This document shows positions 1-7,834 of a stretch of 12,108 nucleotides of DNA, piece after piece. The stretch lies in the NCBI GenBank assembly GCA_900554705.1, contig USIH01000057.1, positions 1-12,108 of the forward strand, written 5' to 3'. The position numbers and the translations under genes were made by a program. The notes under the pieces are model-generated. The model had not been told where the DNA came from, searched no databases, and saw only the letters and a program-made list of their open reading frames with translations. Source of the DNA: an uncultured Eubacteriales bacterium. Lineage in GTDB: Bacteria; Bacillota; Clostridia; Oscillospirales; Oscillospiraceae. Numbering within the stretch: the stretch's first letter is position 1; each line of letters starts with the position of its first letter.

Positions 1-1578
1 GTCCCAGCCCTGCGGTCTGGGCTTGCCGCAGTTCATGCAGAAATTCTTCGTATTTTCCGTCTCGCCGCAGGAGCACGTCCAGCGCTCGGCCTGCTGCGGG
101 GCGGGCGCGCCGCTTGCGGCGGGAGAGAACACGCCGTCCATGCGGTCGACGACGCTTCCGGCGACCTTCAGTCCGGCCATCATGCCGACAAGGTCGGCCG
201 TCAGATTGCCGCCGCCGCTTCCGCCGCTGCCCGCGTGGCTGCCCATCTGTCCGATGCCCTCGGCATAGGCCTTCTGCACCTCGCTTTGCAGCACGTCCTT
301 CTGGCTGTAGCCCTTGGCGCGCATGACGTCCGCCTCGGCAAAGCCCTGCGCCTTCTGCGCCTCGGCCTCGGCCTGCGCCTGCAGGAGCTTGATCTTGGCG
401 CGCGCCGCTTCCTCGACGAGCTTCTTTTCCATCTCCGCCTCGAGCACCTGCTGCTCGACCTTCTGCTTCTGCACGCCGAGATAGCGCTCGGAGGAGAGCC
501 GCGTCAGCTCCTCGATGTTCTTGTTGTCCAGAGAGATCGCGGTGATGAAGAAATACGGGACGCTCAGGCCGTAGTCTTCAAAGATGGGCGCGATGCGCGC
601 CTGCAGCGCCTGCGACAGCTCCGTCGTGTGCGCGTCGATCTCCAGAATGTTGATCTTCTGCTCCTTGATCGTGCCGGCAAGGCAGTCCTTCACGGCGCTG
701 CTGATCGCGCCGCGGAAGAAATCGCGCAGGGCGCGGTAGCCGTGCTCGCCGCCCTCCTGCAATGCCTGACGCGTTTGCAGTCCCGCCGTGGTGCCGACGA
801 GCTTGACGACCAGACGGCGCGCGTCGGCGGCGCACAGCTTCATCTCGCCCGAAGCGCCGATGTCCAGCGGGATGCCGGTCAGCGGGTCAATGAAGCGGAC
901 GCGCGCGTCCGTCCCCCACTTCATGTCCATGTGGACGGTCTTGTTGATGAAATAGACCTCCGCGTGGAAGGGGCTTTGCCCGCCGGTGGGCAGGGCGTAG
1001 ACCCTGCGCAGCATGGGGATGTTTTCCGTTTCGAGCGTATACCTGCCCGGGCCGAACAGGTCGAGCGCCTGACCGTTTAAGTAAAACAGCGCTTCCTGCG
1101 ACTCGTGCACGATGAGCTGAGAGCCGAGGTTGAAGTCTTCGATGGGGTGCTTCCAGACAAGCGTCGTGTTGTCGCCCTCATATTTGATGACGCTCACGCC
1201 GTTGACCTGCACCAGCCGCGCCTTTGCGATCTGCGCCGGCACGTCCGCGATGTGCAGGCCGCACACGGGGCAGTCGGCCTCCGGCGTCTCGCGGTCAAGC
1301 TGCATCACGCAGCCGCACTGCGGGCAGGGGAAGGAGGCGAGCTTGCCCTCGCCGATTGCGAATTTTTTGTGGCAGTAGGGGCATTTGCCCTTGCCCTTCG
1401 CCTCGTCGTAGAGGATGGTGTTGCCGCAGGAGGCGCACTTGCGGGAGGTGAAGCGGTTTGCCTTGACGTCGATGGCGCCCTTGCAGTGCTCGCAGGTGAT
1501 GACCTTTTTTGCAAGCAAAAAGGTCGATGCGCTGTTCAGCGCCTGACAATGGGGACATTCTACCAAAAATTTAGCCAT
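1..1578 (-). CDS. SPFH-domain protein with N- and C-terminal zinc ribbons (3' end outside window)
   Basis: Reading leftward from ATG at 1576-1578, 526 codons stay open to the window edge, so the C-terminus is missing. GGAGGG lies 6 nt before the start. Residues 8-106 hold a series of zinc-ribbon CxxC pairs (C8/C11, C29/C32, C48/C51, C66/C69, C85/C88, C103/C106). Residues about 120-350 resemble an SPFH (stomatin/prohibitin/flotillin) core. Residues 360-440 are Glu/Lys/Ala/Gln-rich and probably coiled coil. A Gly/Ser linker (447-457) follows, then another ribbon with WTCSCG and FCMNCGKPRP (C502, C504, C514, C517). The family is often labelled SPFH or 'virion core protein' in Clostridia and Bacilli, and its function is not established. 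I see no signal peptide or transmembrane helix, unlike membrane-anchored flotillins, so it is probably a cytosolic oligomer. The family assignment is firm; I propose no biochemical role. Confidence 0.85.
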   Translation of the reverse strand, partial: MAKFLVECPHCQALNSASTFLLAKKVITCEHCKGAIDVKANRFTSRKCASCGNTILYDEAKGKGKCPYCHKKFAIGEGKLASFPCPQCGCVMQLDRETPEADCPVCGLHIADVPAQIAKARLVQVNGVSVIKYEGDNTTLVWKHPIEDFNLGSQLIVHESQEALFYLNGQALDLFGPGRYTLETENIPMLRRVYALPTGGQSPFHAEVYFINKTVHMDMKWGTDARVRFIDPLTGIPLDIGASGEMKLCAADARRLVVKLVGTTAGLQTRQALQEGGEHGYRALRDFFRGAISSAVKDCLAGTIKEQKINILEIDAHTTELSQALQARIAPIFEDYGLSVPYFFITAISLDNKNIEELTRLSSERYLGVQKQKVEQQVLEAEMEKKLVEEAARAKIKLLQAQAEAEAQKAQGFAEADVMRAKGYSQKDVLQSEVQKAYAEGIGQMGSHAGSGGSGGGNLTADLVGMMAGLKVAGSVVDRMDGVFSPAASGAPAPQQAERWTCSCGETENTKNFCMNCGKPRPQGWD

Positions 1579-1610
1579 TGTGACCCTCCGTTGTGTAAAG
1601 TGATAGTTCC

Positions 1611-1639
1611 ATTGTAATGGAGCGCGCGAAAATTGTCAA
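1611..1639 (-). promoter_or_regulatory. Sigma-A promoter of the SPFH gene
   Basis: On the minus strand a perfect -35 TTGACA (1634-1639) is followed after 17 bp by TACAAT (1611-1616). The -35 box overlaps the dapF TGA stop (1636-1638). The predicted start near 1604 would give a leader of about 25 nt before the SPFH ATG. This implies that the SPFH gene can be expressed independently of thrC-dapF. Confidence 0.8.
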
Positions 1640-2424
1640 TAGGACAGGGTGCCGCGGAAGCACTCCTGCGCGGGGCCGGTCAGGAAAATGCGCCCCTGCC
1701 GGACATCGACGGTCAGAACGCCGCCGTCGTTTTGGATGCGGACGCCCTCGCCGTCCAGCAGGCCGCGCGCCGTCAGCGCGGCGGCCGTCGCGCCGTTGCC
1801 CGTGCCGCAGGCGGGGGTGAAGTCCTCCACGCCGCGCTCATAGGTCAGCAGGCGCAGCGTGCCGTCGGCCTGCCGCTGCCAGAGGTTGACGTTCGCGCCG
1901 TGCGGGAAGGCGGGGTCGTGGCGCAGGGCGCGCGCCATTTGGCGCAGCGCGTCGCGGTCGCGCGACAGGTCGGCCTCGACGACCGCGTGCGCGATGCCGT
2001 TCTCGCCCAGCACAAGGTAGTCGCACGTCACGCCGCCTGCCTGCATCCCCGGACGCAGGATCGACGGCCGGTTCAGCTCCACGCGCCACAGGCCGCCCTC
2101 GACGGCCTCGCCGGTGACGATACCGGCGTCGGTCTCGATGCGCACGGCACCGCCGCAGTGCCGATGGGTGTGGCAGTACAGGCAGAGGCAGCGCGCGCCG
2201 TTGCCGCACATCTCCGCGCGGGAGCCGTCGTCGTTATAAAACAGGAGCCTGCCGTCGGCCTGCCCCTGCGGCGCGGCAAGGATCATCAGACCGTCCGCGC
2301 CGACGCCGTACCGCCGGTCGCACAGGCGGCGCGCCAGCGCCGGAAGATCGTCGGGCAGAACCTGCTCGCGCGCGTCGAGCAGGACAAAGTCGTTGCCCGC
2401 GCCGCAGTATTTGTAAAAGTCCAT
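1636..2424 (-). CDS. dapF: Diaminopimelate epimerase
   Basis: This cytosolic, cofactor-independent racemase converts LL-2,6-diaminopimelate to meso-DAP, the precursor of lysine and of peptidoglycan cross-links. The 262-aa product is slightly short for the family (about 270-280). It begins MDFYKYCGAGNDFVLLD, the family N-terminus. Both catalytic cysteines are present in their motifs: C73 in MCGNGARC and C206 in ACGTGNGA. VGADGL (42-47) and the GAxVNLWQ-like stretch near 177-183 also fit. The usual NPH motif is replaced by IAH around H146. The start codon is 2 bp beyond the thrC stop and its GGAGG lies inside the thrC end, so translation is probably coupled to thrC. Pairing a lysine/cell-wall gene with a threonine gene fits the aspartate-family theme of the locus. 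Confidence 0.95.
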   Translation of the reverse strand: MDFYKYCGAGNDFVLLDAREQVLPDDLPALARRLCDRRYGVGADGLMILAAPQGQADGRLLFYNDDGSRAEMCGNGARCLCLYCHTHRHCGGAVRIETDAGIVTGEAVEGGLWRVELNRPSILRPGMQAGGVTCDYLVLGENGIAHAVVEADLSRDRDALRQMARALRHDPAFPHGANVNLWQRQADGTLRLLTYERGVEDFTPACGTGNGATAAALTARGLLDGEGVRIQNDGGVLTVDVRQGRIFLTGPAQECFRGTLSY

Positions 2425-2426
2425 GG

Positions 2427-3863
2427 CTACCTCCAGTTTTCGATCCTGCTGCGCACATAGGCGTGCATCCGGTCGCGCTCGATCACGTCGCGGTGCAGCA
2501 CCGGCTTTTTCTCCAAATCGCGCAGCCCTGCCGGAATGGGGACGCCCGTCTCCCGTTCGAGCCTGCGCATGGTCTCAAACTCGTCCGCGCTCCCCTCGCC
2601 GCCCAGCGCGCCGAGCACGGCGGCGGGGAATTTATAAGGAGAGGCCGTGGAGAGCACGACGGTGGGACGCTCGCTCGGCGCGGCGCTCCACGCCACGGCG
2701 GTGTGCGTGTCGAGCAGGTAGCGGTGCGTGCGCCAGACCTCGCCGATGACGCGCTGCGTCTGCGCATCGTCGCAGCAGCCGCAGGAAAACTCCGCCTGCA
2801 GGCGCGCCAGCAGCGCCTCCGAGACGCGGTAGCCGCCCTGCGTGCGCAGCGACTGCATATACCCCGCGACCTCCTGCGGCGCAAGCAGCCACAGAAGCCG
2901 CTCCAGATTGCTCGAGATCAGGATGTCCATCGAGGGCGAGAGCGTGCGGTAGAAGGGGCGGCGCGCGCGGTAGACGCCCGTGCGGAAAAATTCGGTCAGC
3001 ACGTCGTTTCGGTTGGACGCGCAGACGAGCTTTCCGACGGGAAGCCCCATGCGCTTTGCAAGATAGCCCGCCAATATGTCGCCGAAGTTGCCGGTCGGAA
3101 CGACAAAGTCGACCGGCTCGCCATAGCGCACGACGCCGCGCCGCAGAAGGTCGGCGTAGGCCTTGATGTAGTAGACGACCTGCGGCGCGAGCCGCCCGAT
3201 GTTGATGGAGTTGGCCGAGGAGAGACGCACGCCGCAGCCCTCCGGCACGCCGGCGGAGAAGATCGCCTTCACGCCGCTCTGCGTGTCGTCAAAATTGCCG
3301 CGCACGGCGCACACGCCGACATTGCCGCCCTCCTGCGTGACCATCTGCGCCTTCTGCACGGCGGAAACGCCGTCGGCGGGGTAAAAGACCAGAATTTTCG
3401 TCCCCTCGACGCCCGCAAAGCCGCGCAGCGCCGCCTTGCCCGTGTCGCCGGAGGTGGCCGTGAGGATCAGGATCTCGTCGTCGATGCCGCAGAGCCTGCG
3501 CGCGGCGGTGATGAGCTGCGGCAGCAGGGAGAGCGCGACGTCCTTAAAGGCGGCGGTCGGGCCGCGAAACAGCTCCAGCACGAAGCGGTCGCCGACCTGA
3601 CGCAGCGGCGTCAGCTCCGGCGTTTCGAACTTTCCCGTATAGGCGCGCCGCACCAGCGCCTCCATGTCCGGAAAATCGGGCAGCAGGAAGGAAAGCACGC
3701 GCCGCGCGATGGCGAGCGTGTCCTCCTCCTTTAGGGCGGCGCTCAGGTCAAAACCCTCCAGCCGATCCGTGACGTACAGGCCGCCGTCGGCGGCAAGTCC
3801 CTGCAAAACCGCCTGCGCGGAGCTTGCGCGCAGTGCGGGATTGGTCGTGCTCTGGTATTGCAT
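2427..3863 (-). CDS. thrC: Threonine synthase
   Basis: This PLP enzyme converts O-phosphohomoserine to threonine and phosphate. I chose ATG at 3861-3863, giving 478 aa (MQYQSTTNPALRASS...), because AAGGAG precedes it at good spacing. An upstream in-frame ATG at 3944 would lie within the -35 of the thrC promoter, upstream of the predicted transcript start. The PLP lysine is K107 in GPTAAFKDVAL. Other family signatures are TATSGDTGKAA (136-146), SANSINIGRLAPQ (216-228) and the phosphate-binding PTGNFGD (256-262). The length fits the long ThrC class. It is divergent from hom and overlaps dapF control. thrB, which makes its substrate, is not in the window. Confidence 0.95.
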   Translation of the reverse strand: MQYQSTTNPALRASSAQAVLQGLAADGGLYVTDRLEGFDLSAALKEEDTLAIARRVLSFLLPDFPDMEALVRRAYTGKFETPELTPLRQVGDRFVLELFRGPTAAFKDVALSLLPQLITAARRLCGIDDEILILTATSGDTGKAALRGFAGVEGTKILVFYPADGVSAVQKAQMVTQEGGNVGVCAVRGNFDDTQSGVKAIFSAGVPEGCGVRLSSANSINIGRLAPQVVYYIKAYADLLRRGVVRYGEPVDFVVPTGNFGDILAGYLAKRMGLPVGKLVCASNRNDVLTEFFRTGVYRARRPFYRTLSPSMDILISSNLERLLWLLAPQEVAGYMQSLRTQGGYRVSEALLARLQAEFSCGCCDDAQTQRVIGEVWRTHRYLLDTHTAVAWSAAPSERPTVVLSTASPYKFPAAVLGALGGEGSADEFETMRRLERETGVPIPAGLRDLEKKPVLHRDVIERDRMHAYVRSRIENWR

Positions 3864-3879
3864 GGTATTTTCTCCTTTG

Positions 3880-3891
3880 TTTTCCGGAAAA
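3880..3891. promoter_or_regulatory. 12-bp perfect palindrome in the thrC leader, possible operator
   Basis: TTTTCCGGAAAA is a perfect palindrome between the predicted thrC transcription start (about 3909) and the thrC ribosome binding site, and just upstream of the hom -35. A related imperfect element, TTTCCCAGAAA, lies at 3927-3937, so the two flank the divergent promoters. A regulator bound here could affect both units. This is inference from symmetry and position only. Confidence 0.35.
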
Positions 3892-3896
3892 GAAAC

Positions 3897-3925
3897 TTGC
3901 GTTTTCTCTGTTTCTATGATATACT
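3897..3925 (+). promoter_or_regulatory. Sigma-A promoter of hom
   Basis: TTGCGT (3897-3902), a 17-bp spacer and TATACT (3920-3925). Transcription is predicted to start near 3932, giving a leader of about 59 nt before the hom ATG. That leader is too short for a T-box or lysine riboswitch, and I see neither. Confidence 0.65.
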
Positions 3926-3944
3926 GTTTCCCAGAAAATTGCAA
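3916..3944 (-). promoter_or_regulatory. Sigma-A promoter of thrC-dapF
   Basis: On the minus strand TTGCAA (3939-3944), a 17-bp spacer and TATCAT (3916-3921). The predicted start is near 3909, about 46 nt before the thrC ATG. The -10 box shares positions 3920-3921 with the -10 of the divergent hom promoter. Confidence 0.65.
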
Positions 3945-3990
3945 GTGTTTTTCTCACATGGACATTTGCGCGTGAAGGAAGGCGTAGATC

Positions 3991-5148
3991 ATGACACAGA
4001 AGAAGCCCATGGGCGTGGCGCTGCTGGGGCTGGGGACGGTCGGTTTCGGCGTTTATGAATTTCTCAGCCGCCGGTCGGATATGGAGATCGTCTGGGCGCT
4101 GAGCCAGAAGGTGCCGCAGGGCGTGCGCTGCCCGATCGCGGAGCGGATCGAGCAGATCCTCTCCGATCCGCGGGTCGACACGGTCATCGAGGTCATCGGC
4201 GGCCTGCACCCCGCCTACGAGTGGGTCTCCGGCGCGCTGCGGGCGGGCAAGAACGTGATCACCGCCAACAAGCTGCTCATCGCGCGGCACTATGCCGAGC
4301 TTGTGACCCTTGCGCTGGAGCGCGGCGTGGCGCTGCGCTGCACGGCGGCGGCCGGCGGCGGCATCCCGTGGCTGACGAGCCTGAAGCGCTGCGCCGATCA
4401 GGAGCCGGTCATCCGCGTCAGCGGCATTATGAACGGCACGACGAACTATATCCTCGACACGATGCACCGCACCGGCGCGAGCTTTTCCGATGCGCTTTCG
4501 CAGGCGCAGCGGCTGGGCTACGCCGAGCGCGACCCCGCCGACGACCTAAGCGGCGCGGACATCCGCCGCAAGCTCGTCATCTCCTCCAACATCGCTTACG
4601 GCTGCGTCATCGACGAGGCCGAGGTGGCGACCGAGGGCATCACGCATATCACAAACGCGGACATCGCCGCCTTCCGGCGCATGGGGCGCGTGTGCCGCCT
4701 GCTGGCCGCCTCGCGCGATCTGGACGGCGCGGTCGCCGCCTATATCGAGCCTGCGCTCGTGCCGCCGACGATGGCGGAGTCCGCCGTGCCGGACAACAAT
4801 AACCTCATCTCCCTGACCGGTCGGCACATCGGCAAGCAGAGCTTCTACGGGCAGGGCGCAGGCCGCTACCCCACGGCATATAATGTCGTGCAGGACTGCG
4901 TGGATGTGCTGGGCGGCGCGCGCGGGTTTTATACCGACCGCCTGCGTCCGCTCCATGTGGACAACGGAAGCGTGCGCCGCAGCTACTACGTCCGCACGGG
5001 CACGGTGGACAAATGGCTGCAGGCGCGGGTTGACAAATTACTTGATTGCGGTATAATGACCAAAGCGGTCTCCGTTGCCGAGATCCATGCGTGGGTGAAG
5101 GAACACCGCGCGGTCGATCCGGCCTGCTTCATCGCCTCCGTGCGCTGA
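3991..5148 (+). CDS. hom: Homoserine dehydrogenase without a recognisable canonical ACT domain
   Basis: This enzyme reduces aspartate semialdehyde to homoserine with NAD(P)H, at the branch toward threonine and methionine. The 385-aa product has the Rossmann motif GLGTVG (13-18), GGLHPA (70-75), TANK with K94, GGGIP (122-126) and NGTTNYIL (148-155). The catalytic set is complete: E179 in YAERDP, then D190 and K194 in ADIRRK, with the family's 11- and 4-residue spacings. Residues about 330-385 lie where an ACT domain normally follows. They begin like one (RRSYYVRTG) but lack the ligand-binding DxPG segment and are short, so threonine feedback may be weak or absent. GAAGGAAGG precedes the ATG. 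The stop is 45 bp before the lysC start, and a lysC promoter lies inside the 3' end of this gene. Confidence 0.93.
   Translation: MTQKKPMGVALLGLGTVGFGVYEFLSRRSDMEIVWALSQKVPQGVRCPIAERIEQILSDPRVDTVIEVIGGLHPAYEWVSGALRAGKNVITANKLLIARHYAELVTLALERGVALRCTAAAGGGIPWLTSLKRCADQEPVIRVSGIMNGTTNYILDTMHRTGASFSDALSQAQRLGYAERDPADDLSGADIRRKLVISSNIAYGCVIDEAEVATEGITHITNADIAAFRRMGRVCRLLAASRDLDGAVAAYIEPALVPPTMAESAVPDNNNLISLTGRHIGKQSFYGQGAGRYPTAYNVVQDCVDVLGGARGFYTDRLRPLHVDNGSVRRSYYVRTGTVDKWLQARVDKLLDCGIMTKAVSVAEIHAWVKEHRAVDPACFIASVR
5030..5057 (+). promoter_or_regulatory. Perfect-consensus promoter inside hom, upstream of lysC
   Basis: TTGACA (5030-5035), a 16-bp spacer and TATAAT (5052-5057) match both consensus hexamers exactly. 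They lie in an AT-rich island within GC-rich coding sequence, covering hom codons about 347-356. Transcription would start near 5064, about 130 nt before the lysC ATG. It would let lysC-asd be made without the hom promoter. Confidence 0.75.
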
Positions 5149-5193
5149 GCGGCGCTCCCGTCCATGCGTAAAAATAAGAAACAGGAGAACTCC

Positions 5194-6507
5194 ATGCTGA
5201 AAGTTTTGAAGTTCGGCGGCACGTCCATGGCGGACGCCGGACAGTATCAAAAGGTCGCGGCGATCGTCCGCGCCGACCCGACGCGCAAGGTCGTCGTCGT
5301 CTCGGCCGCGGGCAAGCGGTTCGCCGAGGACAATAAGATCACCGATCTGCTCTATCTGTGCCATGCGCATCTGCAATACGGCGTGAGCTGCGAGAGCATT
5401 TTCGCGACCGTGCGCGAGCGCTATCTTGCCATTCGTGACGCGCTGGGGCTGAAGACCGATCTGGAAAGCGCGCTGGACGCGCTGGAGAAGAAAATGCGCA
5501 CGGGCATCTCCCGCGAGGAGCTGGTCTCGCGCGGCGAGTACCTTTCGGCGCGCCTGATGGCGGATTTTTTGGACTTTGACTTCATCGACGCGACGCGCTG
5601 GCTCTTCTTCCGCTACGACGGCACGGTCGATCAGGAGCGCTCCTATGCGGCGCTCAAGGCGCTCATCACCCCGCGCGGCGCGGTCATCCCGGGCTTTTAC
5701 GGCCGGATGCCCGACGGCAAGATCCGCACGCTGACGCGCGGCGGCTCGGACATCACGGGCGCGCTGGCGGCCGCGGCGCTGGACGCGGACGTCTATGAAA
5801 ACTGGACGGACGTCTCCGGCATCCTCATGGCCGACCCGCGCATCGTCGACCATCCGAAGACGATCGAGCGCGCGACCTACAGCGAGCTGCGGCAGCTGTC
5901 CTACAGCGGCGCGCAGGTGCTCCATGAGATGACGGTCTTCCCCGTGCGCGAGAAGAACATCCCCCTCAATATCCGCAACACCAACGACCCGTCCCACCCC
6001 GGGACGCTGATCTCCGACGATTTCGACGATCAGCCCAACCCGAACCAGTTCATCACCGGCATCGCCGGAAAGAAGGACTTTTCCATCGTCACCATTTCCA
6101 AAAAGGGAATGGCGGGCGCGGTGGGCACGCTGCGCGCGATCGTCGAGGTGTTCGAGAACAATACCGTGCCCATCTGCTATACCCCCACGGGCATCGACTG
6201 CATCTCCCTCGTCGTGCCCACGGAGAAGCTCACGCCGCACCTGTACACGCTGACCGACGACCTGCGCAAGGAAGTCCGGCCGGACAGCATCAAGATCACG
6301 GACAACATCGCCATCGTCGCGGCCGTCGGCCGGAAAATGGCCTTCCGCGCCGGCACCTCCGGCAAGATCTTCGCGGCGCTCGGCAGACAGGGGATCAACA
6401 TTCGCATGATCTCGCAGGGGCCGGACGAACTGAACATCTTGGTCGGCGTGGACGAGAAGGACTATGCCGCCACCATCCGCGTCCTGTACGACGCATTCGT
6501 GAAGTAA
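5194..6507 (+). CDS. lysC: Aspartate kinase
   Basis: This enzyme phosphorylates aspartate to 4-aspartyl phosphate, the first committed step to lysine, meso-DAP, threonine and methionine. I chose ATG at 5194 (437 aa, starting MLKVLKFGGTS) over an in-frame ATG at 5164, because AGGAG sits 6 nt before it and the family begins at the KFGGTS motif. The kinase domain (1 to about 285) carries KFGGTS (6-11), RGEYLSA (113-119), RGGSD (182-186) and YENWTDVSGI (201-210). Two ACT-like regulatory segments follow: about 295-365 (FSIVTISKKGMAG) and about 370-435 (IAIVAAVG...ISQGPDELNILVGV). Feedback by lysine and/or threonine is expected from the family, but the effector cannot be read here. asd follows after 14 bp. 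Confidence 0.95.
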   Translation: MLKVLKFGGTSMADAGQYQKVAAIVRADPTRKVVVVSAAGKRFAEDNKITDLLYLCHAHLQYGVSCESIFATVRERYLAIRDALGLKTDLESALDALEKKMRTGISREELVSRGEYLSARLMADFLDFDFIDATRWLFFRYDGTVDQERSYAALKALITPRGAVIPGFYGRMPDGKIRTLTRGGSDITGALAAAALDADVYENWTDVSGILMADPRIVDHPKTIERATYSELRQLSYSGAQVLHEMTVFPVREKNIPLNIRNTNDPSHPGTLISDDFDDQPNPNQFITGIAGKKDFSIVTISKKGMAGAVGTLRAIVEVFENNTVPICYTPTGIDCISLVVPTEKLTPHLYTLTDDLRKEVRPDSIKITDNIAIVAAVGRKMAFRAGTSGKIFAALGRQGINIRMISQGPDELNILVGVDEKDYAATIRVLYDAFVK

Positions 6508-6521
6508 AGGAGCTGACCTTT

Positions 6522-7526
<1,005 letters not shown>

Positions 7527-7536
7527 GTACAGCTGC

Positions 7537-7568
7537 CGTGCAGGAGAGCCGCCGCGCTCTCCTGCACG
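7537..7568 (+). terminator. 13-bp hairpin after asd without a U-tract
   Basis: A perfect 13-bp stem (7537-7549 with 7556-7568) closes a six-base loop, 10 bp beyond the asd stop. It is followed by GAAAATAGC rather than a T-run, so it is not a classical intrinsic terminator on either strand. It may protect the 3' end of the operon transcript, or slow polymerase before the tRNA promoter. Confidence 0.5.
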
Positions 7569-7587
7569 AAAATAGCAAAAAAAGTAC

Positions 7588-7616
7588 TTGACATTTTCGC
7601 CTTTCCTCGATATAAT
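7588..7616 (+). promoter_or_regulatory. Consensus promoter of tRNA-Val
   Basis: TTGACA (7588-7593), a 17-bp spacer and TATAAT (7611-7616) match the consensus exactly. A run of seven A residues (7577-7583) just upstream resembles an UP element, as expected for a strong stable-RNA promoter. CTCGAT (7606-7611) and ATCGAG (7618-7623) form a small inverted repeat across the -10. Transcription is predicted to start near 7623, a few bases before the mature tRNA 5' end. Confidence 0.9.
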
Positions 7617-7627
7617 GATCGAGCTAC

Positions 7628-7704
7628 GGACGATTAGCTCAGCTGGCTAGAGCATCCGCTTGACGTGCGGAAGGTCATAGGTTCGAGTCCTATATCGTCC
7701 ACCA
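7628..7704 (+). tRNA. tRNA-Val (anticodon GAC), CCA encoded
   Basis: The 77-nt cloverleaf folds fully. The acceptor GGACGAT (7628-7634) pairs with ATCGTCC (7694-7700), followed by discriminator A and encoded CCA (7702-7704). The D-arm AGCTCAGCTGGCTAGAGC is standard. The anticodon stem TCCGC/GCGGA encloses the loop TTGACGT, giving anticodon GAC at 7662-7664. The T-arm contains GGTTCGAGTCC. It reads the GUC and GUU codons, in keeping with a GC-rich genome. Confidence 0.95.
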
Positions 7705-7705
7705 G

Positions 7706-7737
7706 AAGTCCACCGTGATCCCACGGTGGACTTTTTT
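7706..7737 (+). terminator. Intrinsic terminator of tRNA-Val (left copy)
   Basis: A 12-bp perfect stem (AAGTCCACCGTG paired with CACGGTGGACTT) with an ATCC loop ends in six T residues (7732-7737), starting 1 nt after the CCA. It is a strong rho-independent terminator. Nearly the same sequence recurs at 9795-9830. Confidence 0.93.
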
Positions 7738-7742
7738 ATGCC
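7707..7742 (+). repeat. Left copy of 36-bp direct repeat (terminator duplicate)
   Basis: The 36 bases from AGTCCACCGTG to TATGCC match 9795-9830 with one difference (T at 7736, C at 9824). The repeat runs five bases beyond the T-tract, so it is more than two terminators sharing a stem. The copies are 2088 bp apart in the same orientation and bound the low-GC insert. Confidence 0.9.
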
Positions 7743-7771
7743 CGAAAACCGCCTGATACAAGGCTTTTCGG
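7742..7771 (+). other. Bulged hairpin just inside the island's left end
   Basis: CCGAAAA (7742-7748) pairs with TTTTCGG (7765-7771), and GCCT (7751-7754) with AGGC (7761-7764), leaving a CC bulge and a GATACA loop. It directly abuts the left repeat, so it could be structure at an element end or a second weak terminator. No function can be assigned. Confidence 0.35.
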
Positions 7772-7790
7772 CTATTTCGGCATATGATCG

Positions 7791-7834
7791 AGCCCCGCCG
7801 CAGAGCAATTCTGCGGCGGGGCTTCGTGTGTTTT
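7791..7834 (+). terminator. 14-bp GC-rich hairpin with T-rich tail
   Basis: AGCCCCGCCGCAGA (7791-7804) pairs perfectly with TCTGCGGCGGGGCT (7810-7823) around a five-base loop, followed by TCGTGTGTTTT. The stem is very strong and the tail is T-rich but interrupted, so this is a likely intrinsic terminator. No intact rightward gene precedes it inside the island, so it may be the end of a lost gene or a barrier against read-through from the tRNA. Confidence 0.6.

Noticed and set aside
235..1080. Long open frame on the plus strand opposite the SPFH gene
   Set aside because: It is low-complexity Leu/Arg/Ala/Asp-rich, has no ribosome binding site and mirrors the GC-rich SPFH coding strand. The minus strand shows clear domains.
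2463..3734. 423-codon open frame antisense to thrC
   Set aside because: It has Arg/Ala/His-rich composition without motifs, while thrC on the other strand has all its catalytic signatures. Long antisense frames are expected in GC-rich genes.
3926..3990. Riboswitch or T-box leader upstream of hom
   Set aside because: The predicted leader is only about 59 nt and shows no T-box sequence, lysine-riboswitch motif or terminator hairpin.
5038..6240. 400-codon open frame antisense to lysC
   Set aside because: It has Arg/Ala/Asp-rich shadow composition and no start signal; lysC is certain in this interval.
7784..7793. ATGATCGAGC shared with the tRNA promoter region (7615-7624), hinting at a second tRNA promoter
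   Set aside because: There is no matching -35 and no tRNA follows. A 10-base match is weak and may be chance.
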